Origin: CAYRXM01 sp964428175
GTDB taxonomy: Bacteria > Chloroflexota > Anaerolineae > JAFGEY01
Reading direction: 5' to 3'
Assembly: GCA_964428175.1 (NCBI GenBank)
Contig: CAYRXM010000003.1
Coordinates: forward strand, 1-64,000
DNA length: 64,000 bases
A program made the position numbers and the translations under genes. Of this stretch, positions 1-8,796 are shown piece by piece (position 1 is the first letter of the stretch; each line of letters opens with the position of its first letter). Below the pieces are notes generated by a model. That model worked only from the letters and a program-made list of their open reading frames with translations, was not told the DNA's origin and did not search any database.

Positions 1-115
1 CAATTTGCGCCTAATTTACCACAAATTTGTCGTTAAAAAAGTGTCCGGTAGTGAACTTGCCAGTCAGTCTAGTTAACACCAAACAAACCTTTTCGTTTCA
101 CCAGGAGGAAATCTT

Positions 116-1180
116 GTGCGGTACCAGGATAGACAGGAAAAAACAATTCGCATCGTCGCGGTCGGTTTGGGCAACATCGGCTGGCGGTTTCTGACCCACC
201 TGGCGCAAAAACAGTCCTTGCTGCGCGAGCGATACGCCCTTTCTTTTCGCCTCGCCGGCGCAGCCGACAGCCGGGGGGCGGCGTTCGACGCTGCCGGGCT
301 GGACATTGGCGAAGTCGTCCGGCTCAAACAAAACGGCCAGAGTGTGGCCGGCTATCCCGGCTGCGGCCGGCCCGGCCTGTCCCCGCTGGCCCTGCTCGAA
401 GCGGTTCAGGCCGACGCGCTCTGCGAGGCATCGCCGACCAATTTGAGCACCGGCGAGCCGGGGCTGAACGTCATCCGCGCCGCACTGGAGCGCGGCATGC
501 ACGTTGTCACCGCCAACAAAGGCCCGCTGGTGCTGGCCTTCCCCGAACTGACTGCCCTGGCCCGAAAAAACGGCGTCGCGCTCAAATTCTGCGCCACCGT
601 CTGCGGTGGCCTGCCGGCGATCAACCTGGGGCAGCGCGACTTGGCCGGGGCAACCATTTCCCGGCTCGAAGCCCTGCCCAACCTGACCACCAGCTTTATC
701 CTCGACCGGATGGCCCAGGGCCAAAGCTACGCCGAGGCGCTGGCCGCCGCGCAGGCGCAGGGCTGCGCCGAAGCCGATCCCACGCTCGACGTCGACGGTT
801 GGGACGCCGCCAACAAGCTGGTCATCCTGGCCAACAGCGTGCTCGACTTTCCCTGCACCCTCGACGACGTCCAGGTACAAGGCATCACCGGCGTCACCCA
901 GGCCGATTTGGCCCGCGCAAAGGCTGAAAACAAGGTGATCAAGCTGGTCGCCTCGGCAGTCCGCCGGCCCGACGGCGGCTATACGCTCACCGTCGCCCCG
1001 ACGCCGCTGCCGGCGCCGCCGCTGCCGGCGCCGCACCCGCTGGCCCAACTGAGCGGGCAGCAGATGGGCATCGTCTATCACACCGACATCTATGGCGTGG
1101 TCAGCGCGGCCATCCTCGAACAAGAGCCGATCCCTTCGGCGATGGCCCTGCTGCGCGACCTGCTCAGCATCTATGCCTGA
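116..1180 (+). CDS. hom: Homoserine dehydrogenase
   Basis: Cytoplasmic NAD(P)-dependent reduction of aspartate semialdehyde to homoserine, the branch step to threonine, methionine and isoleucine. The N-terminal Rossmann loop reads GLGNIG near residue 17, NKGP follows near residue 139, and the family signature EADPTLDVDGWDAANK lies near residues 218-233. At 354 residues it is the short form without a C-terminal ACT domain, so no threonine-binding feedback domain is visible. The start is GTG, preceded by AGGAGG at 103-108 with 7-base spacing. It stands alone: the next gene converges on it. Family assignment is firm. Confidence 0.93.
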   Translation: MRYQDRQEKTIRIVAVGLGNIGWRFLTHLAQKQSLLRERYALSFRLAGAADSRGAAFDAAGLDIGEVVRLKQNGQSVAGYPGCGRPGLSPLALLEAVQADALCEASPTNLSTGEPGLNVIRAALERGMHVVTANKGPLVLAFPELTALARKNGVALKFCATVCGGLPAINLGQRDLAGATISRLEALPNLTTSFILDRMAQGQSYAEALAAAQAQGCAEADPTLDVDGWDAANKLVILANSVLDFPCTLDDVQVQGITGVTQADLARAKAENKVIKLVASAVRRPDGGYTLTVAPTPLPAPPLPAPHPLAQLSGQQMGIVYHTDIYGVVSAAILEQEPIPSAMALLRDLLSIYA

Positions 1181-1189
1181 GCGGGGCGC

Positions 1190-3121
1190 TCATTTCAAGA
1201 TCAGGTGGCCGAGCACATAGGTTCCGTCGCCGCGCAAGGGCAAAATCCGAATGCGCGCATAGCCCCGGCGGGCTGCCCGGCGCGGCACGTCAAGGTCGTA
1301 CACCGCCAGCACCGGCTGCCAATCCGCCGCGCCAACCGTCTGCCGTCCGACGACCCTGTCGCCGTTCAGGTAGACGATCTGATAATCGTCATTGGCATCC
1401 AAACTCACTTCGATCTGCGCCGATTGCACCGTCGCGCCCAGATCGATCTCGATGCCGCTGTCGTAAAACAGCGTGTTGCCGCGTGCGCGCCGCGCCGTTC
1501 CTGCCGCTTTGGGCGCGGCGACCTCGTCCAGTGTCACGCGAACCAGGTAGGGATGGCGATACCGGTCCCGGTCGATCAGGTACTCGTACTGTCCTGTATT
1601 CAGCCGCCAGACCTCGCGCAGCCGCGCCGGGTCGAACAACGCGCCGCGAGTCACCAAACGCAGTTTTTCGTAATACAAGGCAAGTTTTTGATCTCCGATC
1701 CGGTTTTGGCCCGACCACAGCGTCTCCTCATAGCCGGGTGGGATCACGCGGTCGAAATGGCCGATCCGCCAGTACACCTGGCGATACGCCGGCAGCCGCG
1801 CCAGCAGCGGATCGGCCAGCGCCCACTTGTCGACCAGGTGGACGTTTGGCCCGGCGTAATAGCCGCGCATGCCGATCGAATCGGTCATGACAACCGAACT
1901 GCCGATCGCGCGCAGCCGCTCTCCGTCGCGCCGCCAGAGGTGATCGGGGCTGGCCGAAACCCGTCCCGCGTGAAACAGGGCCATTTCGGGATAATACCAC
2001 ATCCGCTCGTCGGCGATGCCGCGCCGGTCGACGAAAACATCCCACGGTGCGCCCTCATAGTCGCCATAGTGCGCCAACAGCGCCGGGTGCGGCGACAGCA
2101 AGCCGAGGAGCAGGATCAGCAGCGCTACCCCCATCCATACACGGCGAGGCCAGCGCGCCCAGCTAAATTGGGCGATCAGGGCCGCCGCACAAAACAGCGG
2201 CGCAGTGAGAAATCGGCCGCTGGCAAAATCGCCGCCGATGCGCAGCAGGTAAACCAGATACAGCCCGATCCCCGCCGCCACCGATAGCGCGCGCCGATCT
2301 TGCCGCCATCTCTCAAGCGATAGCGCAACGCCCCCACCGATCGCCGTCAGCGTCAGCGGGTCGTTGCGCAGCGAATTGCCCAGGTAGGCAAAGCCCTGAT
2401 CGATCAGCGCCAGGGCTGGAATTCCCGTATTCAACTTTGCCAAAGCTGTGTTTGGCAAAGTTGAACCATAGTAAAATGCAGCAAAGGCCAGCCAGGCCAG
2501 CAGCGGCATTTGGCCCAACGCAAGCATCAGCAGCGCGCGCCCCAGGCCTTTTTCTCTGACCTGCCCGATCCCGGCCACAAGCAGGGCGGGCAGATAGAAC
2601 AGCAGTGCATCGAGGCGGTTGAGGCCGCCCAGCGAAGCGATCAGCGAAAGCAGCCAGAGCGCGTGGGGACGGCGCAGGTACACAGCCATAAAGAGGGCCA
2701 GCAGCAGGTGGGCCAGGGCATTTTCCAGCCCGGAGGTCGCGTAATCGACAAAGGCATTCGAGAGGGCCAGCGCGAGCAGCGCCAGCAGCGCCCCTTGCGG
2801 CGAGCGCGCAACCCAAACAGCCAGGATCAGCGCCGCCAGCAGGGTGAAAAACAGGGAGAGGAAAATGCTGGTCAGGTAAGGTTCGCCGGTCAGGGCATAG
2901 AGGGCGCTGACCAGCAGCATCCACAGGGGGTTGGTAAACACCTGCACCCGCTCGGATACATTCCAGACCGGGCCGTGGCCGCCGACCAGGTTATCGACGG
3001 CACGAAAGGTGATATAGGCATCGTCGCACACCCAGGCGCGGCGCAGCGCCAGTGTCAGCAGCAAGGCGATTATGAGCCAGACGGGCCAGGCCAGTTGTCG
3101 GAAAGCCATTTTATCACGCAT
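1190..3121 (-). CDS. GT-C type membrane glycosyltransferase, AftB/LphB-like
   Basis: Multi-pass membrane protein of 643 residues with about ten hydrophobic segments in the first 350 residues and a soluble C-terminal half. Near residue 32 it has the acidic loop motif CDDAYITFR, followed by ERVQVFTNPLW. That pattern is typical of polyprenyl-phosphate-sugar dependent GT-C enzymes such as the mycobacterial arabinosyltransferase AftB. The likely role is sugar transfer outside the membrane; donor and acceptor cannot be read. A second ATG at 3109 is an alternative start, and better fits a promoter whose start point falls near 3124. A 36-base perfect hairpin (2430-2465) lies inside the frame at the family motif LPNTALAKLNTG. 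Confidence 0.75.
   Translation of the reverse strand: MRDKMAFRQLAWPVWLIIALLLTLALRRAWVCDDAYITFRAVDNLVGGHGPVWNVSERVQVFTNPLWMLLVSALYALTGEPYLTSIFLSLFFTLLAALILAVWVARSPQGALLALLALALSNAFVDYATSGLENALAHLLLALFMAVYLRRPHALWLLSLIASLGGLNRLDALLFYLPALLVAGIGQVREKGLGRALLMLALGQMPLLAWLAFAAFYYGSTLPNTALAKLNTGIPALALIDQGFAYLGNSLRNDPLTLTAIGGGVALSLERWRQDRRALSVAAGIGLYLVYLLRIGGDFASGRFLTAPLFCAAALIAQFSWARWPRRVWMGVALLILLLGLLSPHPALLAHYGDYEGAPWDVFVDRRGIADERMWYYPEMALFHAGRVSASPDHLWRRDGERLRAIGSSVVMTDSIGMRGYYAGPNVHLVDKWALADPLLARLPAYRQVYWRIGHFDRVIPPGYEETLWSGQNRIGDQKLALYYEKLRLVTRGALFDPARLREVWRLNTGQYEYLIDRDRYRHPYLVRVTLDEVAAPKAAGTARRARGNTLFYDSGIEIDLGATVQSAQIEVSLDANDDYQIVYLNGDRVVGRQTVGAADWQPVLAVYDLDVPRRAARRGYARIRILPLRGDGTYVLGHLILK
2430..2465. 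repeat. In-frame perfect hairpin inside the glycosyltransferase gene
   Basis: Arms TTCAACTTTGCCAAA (2430-2444) and TTTGGCAAAGTTGAA (2451-2465) are perfectly complementary over 15 bases around a 6-base loop. The frame is kept. Local codons (TTG, AAG, TCA, GCA) are AT-rich compared with the rest of the gene. Confidence 0.85.
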
Positions 3122-3130
3122 TGCCCGTCG

Positions 3131-3159
3131 ATTCTAGCATAGATCGAGGCATTCGCCAA
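3131..3159 (-). promoter_or_regulatory. Promoter of the glycosyltransferase gene
   Basis: On the minus strand, TTGGCG (3154-3159), a 17-base spacer and TAGAAT (3131-3136). The -35 overlaps the first palindrome of the operator pair at 3157-3187. Confidence 0.55.
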
Positions 3160-3187
3160 TTCGCCGAATTGTCAATTCGCCGAATTG
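3157..3187. promoter_or_regulatory. Tandem 15-bp palindromes, probable shared operator
   Basis: CAATTCGCCGAATTG occurs at 3157-3171 and again at 3173-3187, one base apart. Each copy is a perfect palindrome around a central C. The left copy overlaps the -35 of the leftward gene and the right copy overlaps the perfect TTGACA -35 (3185-3190) of the rightward gene. One dimeric regulator could therefore control both. The regulator is not identified. Confidence 0.65.
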
Positions 3188-3213
3188 ACAATTGTACCAG
3201 ATTCAAGTAACCT
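3185..3213 (+). promoter_or_regulatory. Promoter of the DUF58 gene
   Basis: TTGACA at 3185-3190, a 17-base spacer and a weak -10, TAACCT, at 3208-3213. It ends 26 bases before the chosen start codon. Confidence 0.45.
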
Positions 3214-3239
3214 TGTGCTATCTCGGAAAGGGTGTATCG

Positions 3240-4160
3240 ATGAGTGAATTGGAGCCCCTGTTTGACGAACAATTTTTGCGTCGGGTAGATCGCCTGTCAT
3301 TGATCGTGCGCAAGCGGCGATCCGGACAGCTCAAGGGCGAGCGCCGCTCGACCAAGCGCGGCACCTCGGTCGAGTTTGCCGATTATCGCGACTATGTGCA
3401 GGGTGATGATTTGCGCCGCGTCGACTGGAACATCTATGCCCGGCTGGAGCGCCCCTTTGTCAAGCTGTTTGAAGAAGAGGAGGACCTCAGCATCCACATT
3501 TTGCTCGATGCCAGCGCGTCGATGGACTGGAGTGGGGAGGCTGGGGCGTCGGCCGATCACAACAAGTGGCTTTACGCCCGGCGCGTGGCGGCGGCATTGG
3601 GCTACGTCGCCCTCGGTAGCGGCGACCGCCTGACCATCACCTTGCTTCAGGAACGCGGCAACGGCAGTGTGCCGGCGCAGTTCGGCCCGGTACGCAGCAA
3701 GACGCAAACTCTGCGCCTGCTGCGCTTTTTGGGCGCGCAGCAGGCGCAGGGTTTGACCGATCTTAACCGTACCTTGCGCAACTATGCCCTGACCTCGCAC
3801 CGGCCCGGCCTGCTGGTGCTGATCAGCGACCTGTATTCGCCCGGCGGCTATCAGGATGGCCTGGGCATGCTGCTGTCGCAGGGCTACGAAGGTGTGCTGC
3901 TGCACACCCTTTCGCCCGACGAGGCCAACCCACTGCTGGCCGGCGACCTCAAGCTGGTTGACGTGGAAACGGGGCACGAACAAGAAGTGACCATCGACGC
4001 GGGTATGCGGGGGCTGTACGCGCAGCGGCTGCAAGCGTGGCAGGACGAGGTCAATCGCTGGTGCGGGCAGCGCGGCGCGGCCTATGTGCCGGTCACAACC
4101 GACCTGCCCTTTGACCAGTTCATCCTGTTCCACCTGCGGCAAAAGGGGTTGGTGAAATAA
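3240..4160 (+). CDS. DUF58 domain protein
   Basis: Soluble 306-residue DUF58 protein. The family hallmark G.RSTKRGTSVEFADYRDY followed by GDDLRRVDWN lies near residues 35-65, and a VWA-like fold with a MIDAS-type DASASMDW comes after it (near residue 95). DUF58 proteins are usually encoded beside MoxR ATPases and VWA proteins. Here the MoxR gene is about 48 kb away at 52204-53196, so the usual cluster has been split. The start is ATG 3240, with GGAAAGGG just upstream; an in-frame TTG at 3192 would run into the promoter. The molecular function of the family is not established; a chaperone-like or envelope role is common inference. Confidence 0.88.
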   Translation: MSELEPLFDEQFLRRVDRLSLIVRKRRSGQLKGERRSTKRGTSVEFADYRDYVQGDDLRRVDWNIYARLERPFVKLFEEEEDLSIHILLDASASMDWSGEAGASADHNKWLYARRVAAALGYVALGSGDRLTITLLQERGNGSVPAQFGPVRSKTQTLRLLRFLGAQQAQGLTDLNRTLRNYALTSHRPGLLVLISDLYSPGGYQDGLGMLLSQGYEGVLLHTLSPDEANPLLAGDLKLVDVETGHEQEVTIDAGMRGLYAQRLQAWQDEVNRWCGQRGAAYVPVTTDLPFDQFILFHLRQKGLVK

Positions 4161-4190
4161 ATCGTAACGGGCCAAGCGTCAAATTCGGCG

Positions 4191-4835
4191 CTATGGCTGC
4201 TCAAAGCGAAAGCCGTGCCCGCGCACAGCGACGATAAACCGCGCCACCGGATCGATCTCGTTCAGACGGCTGCGCAGGCGGCGCACCAGCGAATTGATCG
4301 CCTCGTCGCTGACCCCAGACGGGTCTTCTTCGGGCCACACGGCAGAGATCAATTCATCGCGGGTGAACACTCGTTCCGGCGAATTGACCAGCATTTCGAG
4401 CAGCACAAACTGGTGGTTCGACAGCGACGGGTCCACCTCGATGCCGCGCACCCACACCCGCCGCGAGTTTGTGTCGAGTGTCACGCCGGGCAGCGTTTGA
4501 AACAGCGGCGCGGTCGACTCGTTGTCGACAAAGGTCAGTTGGAAGCGCGGTGCAATCTGGATCACGTCGCCGTCTTCGAGCGCGGCCGGCTCGACCAGGC
4601 GCTTGCCGTTCAGAAACAACCCGTTTTTGCTGCCCAGGTCTTCGAGCACATAGCGAGAGCCTTCGCGACAAATGCGCGCGTGATGGCGCGATATCCAGCG
4701 ATCGTCGATATATACGTCGTTTTCGGGCAGCCGCCCGATCATCACTTGAGCCTGATCCAGCGACCAGCTCGAACAAAATTCACCATCTTGGGTGAGTACC
4801 AGCAGGGCAGTGCGCCCTTTGAAATCCTGGCTCAT
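4191..4835 (-). CDS. FHA domain protein with winged-helix DNA-binding domain
   Basis: A 214-residue signalling protein. Residues about 10-105 form an FHA phosphothreonine-binding domain (IGRLPENDVYIDD, then RHHARI, then DLGSKNGLFLNG). Residues about 120-214 are an OmpR/PhoB-type winged helix (RDELISAVW, VRRLRSRL, RGHGFRF). It has no receiver domain, so input probably comes as phosphothreonine binding, plausibly from the kinase gene that starts 13 bp away in the opposite direction. The start is ATG 4835 with GGAGGTCC immediately upstream. A possible promoter has TATTAT at 4865-4870 (minus strand), with a perfect 15-bp palindrome, GGATACCAGGTATCC, at 4885-4899 over its -35 region. All of this lies inside the kinase coding sequence. 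Confidence 0.85.
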   Translation of the reverse strand: MSQDFKGRTALLVLTQDGEFCSSWSLDQAQVMIGRLPENDVYIDDRWISRHHARICREGSRYVLEDLGSKNGLFLNGKRLVEPAALEDGDVIQIAPRFQLTFVDNESTAPLFQTLPGVTLDTNSRRVWVRGIEVDPSLSNHQFVLLEMLVNSPERVFTRDELISAVWPEEDPSGVSDEAINSLVRRLRSRLNEIDPVARFIVAVRGHGFRFEQP

Positions 4836-4848
4836 CGGACCTCCAAAA

Positions 4849-5832
4849 ATGAAAGAACTTGGCAATAATACCTTACTGAACGACGGATACCAGGTATCCG
4901 AAAGATACAAGATCATCGCCCCCATCGGACAGGGCGGCATGGGCGCGGTCTATCTCACCGACGATATGCGCCTGCCCGGACGGCGCTGCGCGCTCAAGGA
5001 AATCCGCCTGCCGCCGGGCATGTCTGCCGAGGCGCAGCAGCAGGCGCGCGAACAGTTTCACCGCGAAGCGAGCACCCTGGCCCGCCTCGATCACCCCAAC
5101 CTGCCCCGGGTCTCCGACTTTTTTTCCAGCGGCGACCGCGACTACCTGGTGATGGATTACGTGCCGGGCAGCGACTTGCTGCAAATCGTGCGCGAAGCCC
5201 GGCGCAAAAACCGCTTCCTGCCCGAATCACAGGTCGTCGGCTGGATCGAGCAGCTCAGCGACGCGCTGACCTACCTGCATCGCCAGTCTCCGCCTGTGCT
5301 GCATCGCGACATCAAGCCGGAAAACATCAAGCTCACTCCAGAGGGCGACATCAAGCTGGTCGACTTTGGGCTGGTCAAGCCGGTCGATCCCGACGATTTG
5401 AGCACGATGACCGGCCTGCGCGGCGTGGGATCGCTGCCTTACACGCCGCTGGAGCAATATGGCGATACGGCAGATCACACCGACGCGCGCTCCGACCTCT
5501 ATGCCCTCGGCGCGACGATGTACCACCTGCTTACCGGGGCCACACCACCCAGCGCGCAAGAGATTTTCCTCAATGCAGCCATCCTCGTTCCGCCTCGGCA
5601 GCTCAACCCCGGCATTTCGGCGTCCGTCGAGGGGGCGATCCTGGCCGCGATGTCGCCGCATCCGGGCGACCGCCCACCCAGCGTCGACGTGTGGCGGCGG
5701 CTGCTTTATGCTGCTTCATCGACCGAGCGCGCCCGGCCGTTGTGGGCGCAGGTCTGGTTCGAAAACGCCTGGCTGATCATTGCCAGCGTTTTACTTACCG
5801 CACTGGTGATTTACCTGACCTTTGCTCAATGA
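4849..5832 (+). CDS. Membrane-anchored serine/threonine protein kinase
   Basis: Hanks-type kinase of 327 residues. It has a glycine loop GQGGMGAVY near residue 26, the ALKEI lysine, the catalytic loop HRDIKPEN near residue 152, a DFGL magnesium motif near residue 172, and a single C-terminal transmembrane helix (last 25 residues) with almost nothing outside. There are no PASTA or sensor repeats. It is divergent from the FHA regulator, the natural partner. The ATG at 4849 has no clear ribosome binding site; the start codons of the two genes are 13 bp apart, so the promoter must lie inside the FHA gene or the transcript may be leaderless. The last 38 bases overlap the end of the convergent glycosidase gene. 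Confidence 0.9.
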   Translation: MKELGNNTLLNDGYQVSERYKIIAPIGQGGMGAVYLTDDMRLPGRRCALKEIRLPPGMSAEAQQQAREQFHREASTLARLDHPNLPRVSDFFSSGDRDYLVMDYVPGSDLLQIVREARRKNRFLPESQVVGWIEQLSDALTYLHRQSPPVLHRDIKPENIKLTPEGDIKLVDFGLVKPVDPDDLSTMTGLRGVGSLPYTPLEQYGDTADHTDARSDLYALGATMYHLLTGATPPSAQEIFLNAAILVPPRQLNPGISASVEGAILAAMSPHPGDRPPSVDVWRRLLYAASSTERARPLWAQVWFENAWLIIASVLLTALVIYLTFAQ

Positions 5833-8650
5833 TCCCCGCGACGAGGGCCAAAATCAACGCGCCCAGGCAGGCCAGCAAACTGCACAGCAGCCATCCTGGC
5901 CAGCGCAGCCACCGCGCCAGCGGCGGCAGGTCAAAGCCGTAGGACAGGCAGCCGAGCATCCCGCCGAGCCAGGCCATCGACGCCAGCCGCGCGCGCACGG
6001 TGATGCCTGCGTGACGTCCCCACATGGCAAACCAAATCCCCAGGGCAAGCAAAATCCCCGCCAGCACACCCAGCAGGTCTACCGGCCGGACGCGCCACTC
6101 GCTGCGCAGCACCTGGGGCAGCGACGGCGTCGGTGTGACGGTGAGCTGAGGCGTCGCCGTCCTGGTCGGCTGGGGTGTCGCCGTGGGCGTAGGCGTCTGG
6201 GTGGGGGGCCGCGTCGGCGTGGGCGTGTGGGTGGGCAGCGATGTTGCCGTGGGTGTATGGGTGGGCTGGGCAAGCACATCAAAGGTCAGCGGCGGGCCAT
6301 CCGGCGTATCGCCGCTGCGGGCAACGATCTGTACCCGCGTCGCCCGGTCGACGATCAACTCACCCTCGGCCACACCGCTCACCGTCGAGCCAAACGTCGA
6401 AGCGAGCACTTGGGCATTGGCGTTGTCGCGTGCTTCAAAATCGACCCGCGTCCCGTCGGGCACGGGGTTGCCGTTGCGGTCGCGAATGATGCCGGTCTTG
6501 ACCCGTATCCAGGCCGGCACCAGCGCTGAAAGGGTTTCGGGCTGGAGCAGGGTGAGCGGGATGCGCTGCGATGGATTGGGCGAAAGCTGCGTGACCAGGT
6601 CGTAATAGGTGCCCTCGATGCTCACCGGTGACTTGCCTGTCGGGCGCACCTCGCCGAACAATGTGCGCGCAGCCACGTCGATAAATGGCTGTGTTTTGCC
6701 ATAAAAGACGTAATAAGCCGTCAGTTTGATGATCTCGGTCACGTCGAGGTAATAGGGTACGGTATGAGCCAGCAGGACGACATTGGCATTGTAGAGATGA
6801 TGGGCATCCTGGGCCAGGAACAAATGCAGCGCGTCTGAGTCAGGATAGCTGCTCGATGGCTCGAGCATCACAAACACAATCCACTCGGCTTCTTGCAGCA
6901 GCGTTTCCAATGGAATCGCGGGGTCGCCCGTCCCGCCCGGCTCGGGAGTGAGTGTAACCTGATTGGGCTGCGCATCCGGGGTAGGCGGCGTAGTCGGCGT
7001 CTCTGCCGCCGGTGTCGGGTCGATGTTGCGCGGCAGGGTAAGAAATTGTTTCAACTCGCCCCAGGTGCGGGTGTGAAGGCGCTCCGGATCGACCTGGTTG
7101 GTGCCCTGCGGGCCATAGAAGCGCAAGATCGCCTGCTCGGTGGCGGTAATCGGGATCATGGGGCGCGGATCACACTCGGGAAAATCGTCATAGCACTCGT
7201 ACATGGAGCGCTCTTCGACCAGGATCAAGATGTCTTCGTCGCGGCGCGGCGGCCTGGGCAGCGAATCCTCGGTTGGCTGGAGCACGGTGACAGCCTTGCG
7301 GGCAATTTCTTCGACCACCGCCGTGCCCTTGCCGACCACGGCAAGATCGTCCGGCGAAACGAGCACGGCTTCCGGCGACATATCCGGATACAACGCGAGT
7401 TTGAGGCGCAAAATTCGCTTGAGCGAGTCATCGACGCGGGCGGCAAATCCCGGCTCACGATCATAGGCCTCGGCAAAATAGGTCAGCACATCGACGATAT
7501 TGTCATAATGCTGCAACAGGTTGAATGACAACGCAAATTCTGAAAGCAGCAACAGGTCATTTCCGGCCAGAAATGCCTCGCGCGCGATCTGCCGGTGCGG
7601 AAAGGTGCGCAGTTGGGGATCGAAATAGCGGCGCACGGCGGGCACGCCCAGCGAATCGCTGACCATCACCCCTTCTTGACGCCACGTGTTCAACGGCTCC
7701 AGGCCAAGCAGCGCATCCATGCTCTCGATGTCAAAGGTGATCGGCCGGGTAAACTGGCGGATGTCGCCGTAAAAGCCGCGATAGCGGATGTGCGAGGTCA
7801 TCAGCGCATCGGTGCGCGCGAGCTGATCGTCGCTGCCGGGGCTGGTCACGGCGAAAAAGGGAGCCAGTTCGACGCGCTGAAGCTCTTGCAGCGACTTGTC
7901 CACTGTCGCCACCTCATTGTCAGGCAGGCGGTCGCTGCCGCCGTGGCCGGGAAAGTGCTTGGCGACGGTGAGCACCTGGCCCTGGCTGCCCTGATGCACG
8001 CCGCGAATGTAGGCCTTGCCCATCTCGCCGACCCAGTAAGGGTCGCCGCCAAAGACGCGGTTGCCCACATCGCCTTTGCCGCCCGGCCGGGGGTCGTCAA
8101 GCACGTCGATCACCGGGCCGAGCAGCATGTTGATGCCCATCGCTGCCAGTTCGCGGCCCACAATCTCGCCGACCTGCTCGGCATGGCGGGTATTCCACGT
8201 CGCGCCGATGGCCATCGGGTGGGGGAGCGGGGTCACACCGTTGGTGATGCGGGTATAGGGGAACCCGTCGCCCTCGTGATCGATGGCGACAAACAGCGGA
8301 ACGCCCGAGCCGGCCGGGTCGAGGGCCATCGCTTGCAGGTTGTTGGTCAACAGGGCAACCTGGGCCGGCGTGTCGGGCACAATGTTAGAGATATTGCTGT
8401 TGCTGGTCAGCAGCACCACCCCGCCGACCTTGTACTCCTGGATGAGCTTGCCGGCCCAGGTCTGCGTGGTTGGGGTGCGCCCCCAAAAGGCGACCACAAA
8501 AAGCTGGCCCACTTTTTCCTGCGTGGTCAGTCGCGCCAAGAGTTCGTCGACGGGGTCGGTTTGTGCGCGCGCAGGGATCAGAGTCGACGCCAAAAGAACG
8601 AGCGCCACGCCCCACATTCGTATTTGATCCCAACGATGCCTGGATTTCAC
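5795..8650 (-). CDS. Secreted, membrane-anchored glycoside hydrolase family 3 protein
   Basis: About 951 residues. A signal peptide ends at PARA-QT, then comes a GH3 catalytic domain (residues about 35-400) with KHFPGHG near residue 210 and the nucleophile region MVSDSLG near residue 335. In bacterial beta-N-acetylglucosaminidases (NagZ) KHFPGHG is followed by a DSH acid/base loop; here the aligned stretch reads PDNE, so specificity may differ. A second domain, a long Thr/Pro linker (encoded at about 6130-6260) and three transmembrane helices follow. The start is taken as GTG 8650, 6 bases after GGAG; TTG codons at 8662 and 8665 are alternatives. A strong promoter lies just upstream. Confidence 0.85.
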   Translation of the reverse strand: MKSRHRWDQIRMWGVALVLLASTLIPARAQTDPVDELLARLTTQEKVGQLFVVAFWGRTPTTQTWAGKLIQEYKVGGVVLLTSNSNISNIVPDTPAQVALLTNNLQAMALDPAGSGVPLFVAIDHEGDGFPYTRITNGVTPLPHPMAIGATWNTRHAEQVGEIVGRELAAMGINMLLGPVIDVLDDPRPGGKGDVGNRVFGGDPYWVGEMGKAYIRGVHQGSQGQVLTVAKHFPGHGGSDRLPDNEVATVDKSLQELQRVELAPFFAVTSPGSDDQLARTDALMTSHIRYRGFYGDIRQFTRPITFDIESMDALLGLEPLNTWRQEGVMVSDSLGVPAVRRYFDPQLRTFPHRQIAREAFLAGNDLLLLSEFALSFNLLQHYDNIVDVLTYFAEAYDREPGFAARVDDSLKRILRLKLALYPDMSPEAVLVSPDDLAVVGKGTAVVEEIARKAVTVLQPTEDSLPRPPRRDEDILILVEERSMYECYDDFPECDPRPMIPITATEQAILRFYGPQGTNQVDPERLHTRTWGELKQFLTLPRNIDPTPAAETPTTPPTPDAQPNQVTLTPEPGGTGDPAIPLETLLQEAEWIVFVMLEPSSSYPDSDALHLFLAQDAHHLYNANVVLLAHTVPYYLDVTEIIKLTAYYVFYGKTQPFIDVAARTLFGEVRPTGKSPVSIEGTYYDLVTQLSPNPSQRIPLTLLQPETLSALVPAWIRVKTGIIRDRNGNPVPDGTRVDFEARDNANAQVLASTFGSTVSGVAEGELIVDRATRVQIVARSGDTPDGPPLTFDVLAQPTHTPTATSLPTHTPTPTRPPTQTPTPTATPQPTRTATPQLTVTPTPSLPQVLRSEWRVRPVDLLGVLAGILLALGIWFAMWGRHAGITVRARLASMAWLGGMLGCLSYGFDLPPLARWLRWPGWLLCSLLACLGALILALVAGIIEQRSGKSPVR

Positions 8651-8679
8651 CGTTTGCTCCAACAAGACGATTTGGGTCT

Positions 8680-8708
8680 ATTATAGATCGAGCGGGTCTT
8701 TCTGTCCA
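8680..8708 (-). promoter_or_regulatory. Promoter of the GH3 gene
   Basis: On the minus strand TGGACA (8703-8708), a 17-base spacer and a perfect TATAAT (8680-8685). The expected start point is near 8673, about 23 bases before the GTG start. Confidence 0.75.
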
Positions 8709-8761
8709 ATATTGGGTTGGCATAATAAACCTTAAACTTGAACAATTCGTTAATAAAACCC

Positions 8762-8790
8762 TTGACCTGGAGCCAAGAATTTGTTATACT
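8762..8790 (+). promoter_or_regulatory. Promoter of the stand-alone RNA gene
   Basis: TTGACC (8762-8767), a 17-base spacer and TATACT (8785-8790): a near-consensus housekeeping promoter. It points away from the GH3 promoter, and no open frame follows it. Confidence 0.8.
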
Positions 8791-8796
8791 ATAGAC

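Noticed and set aside
5795..5832. Frameshift or misassembly at the kinase/GH3 junction
   Set aside because: Both proteins end with plausible membrane segments; a 38-base overlap of convergent genes is acceptable.
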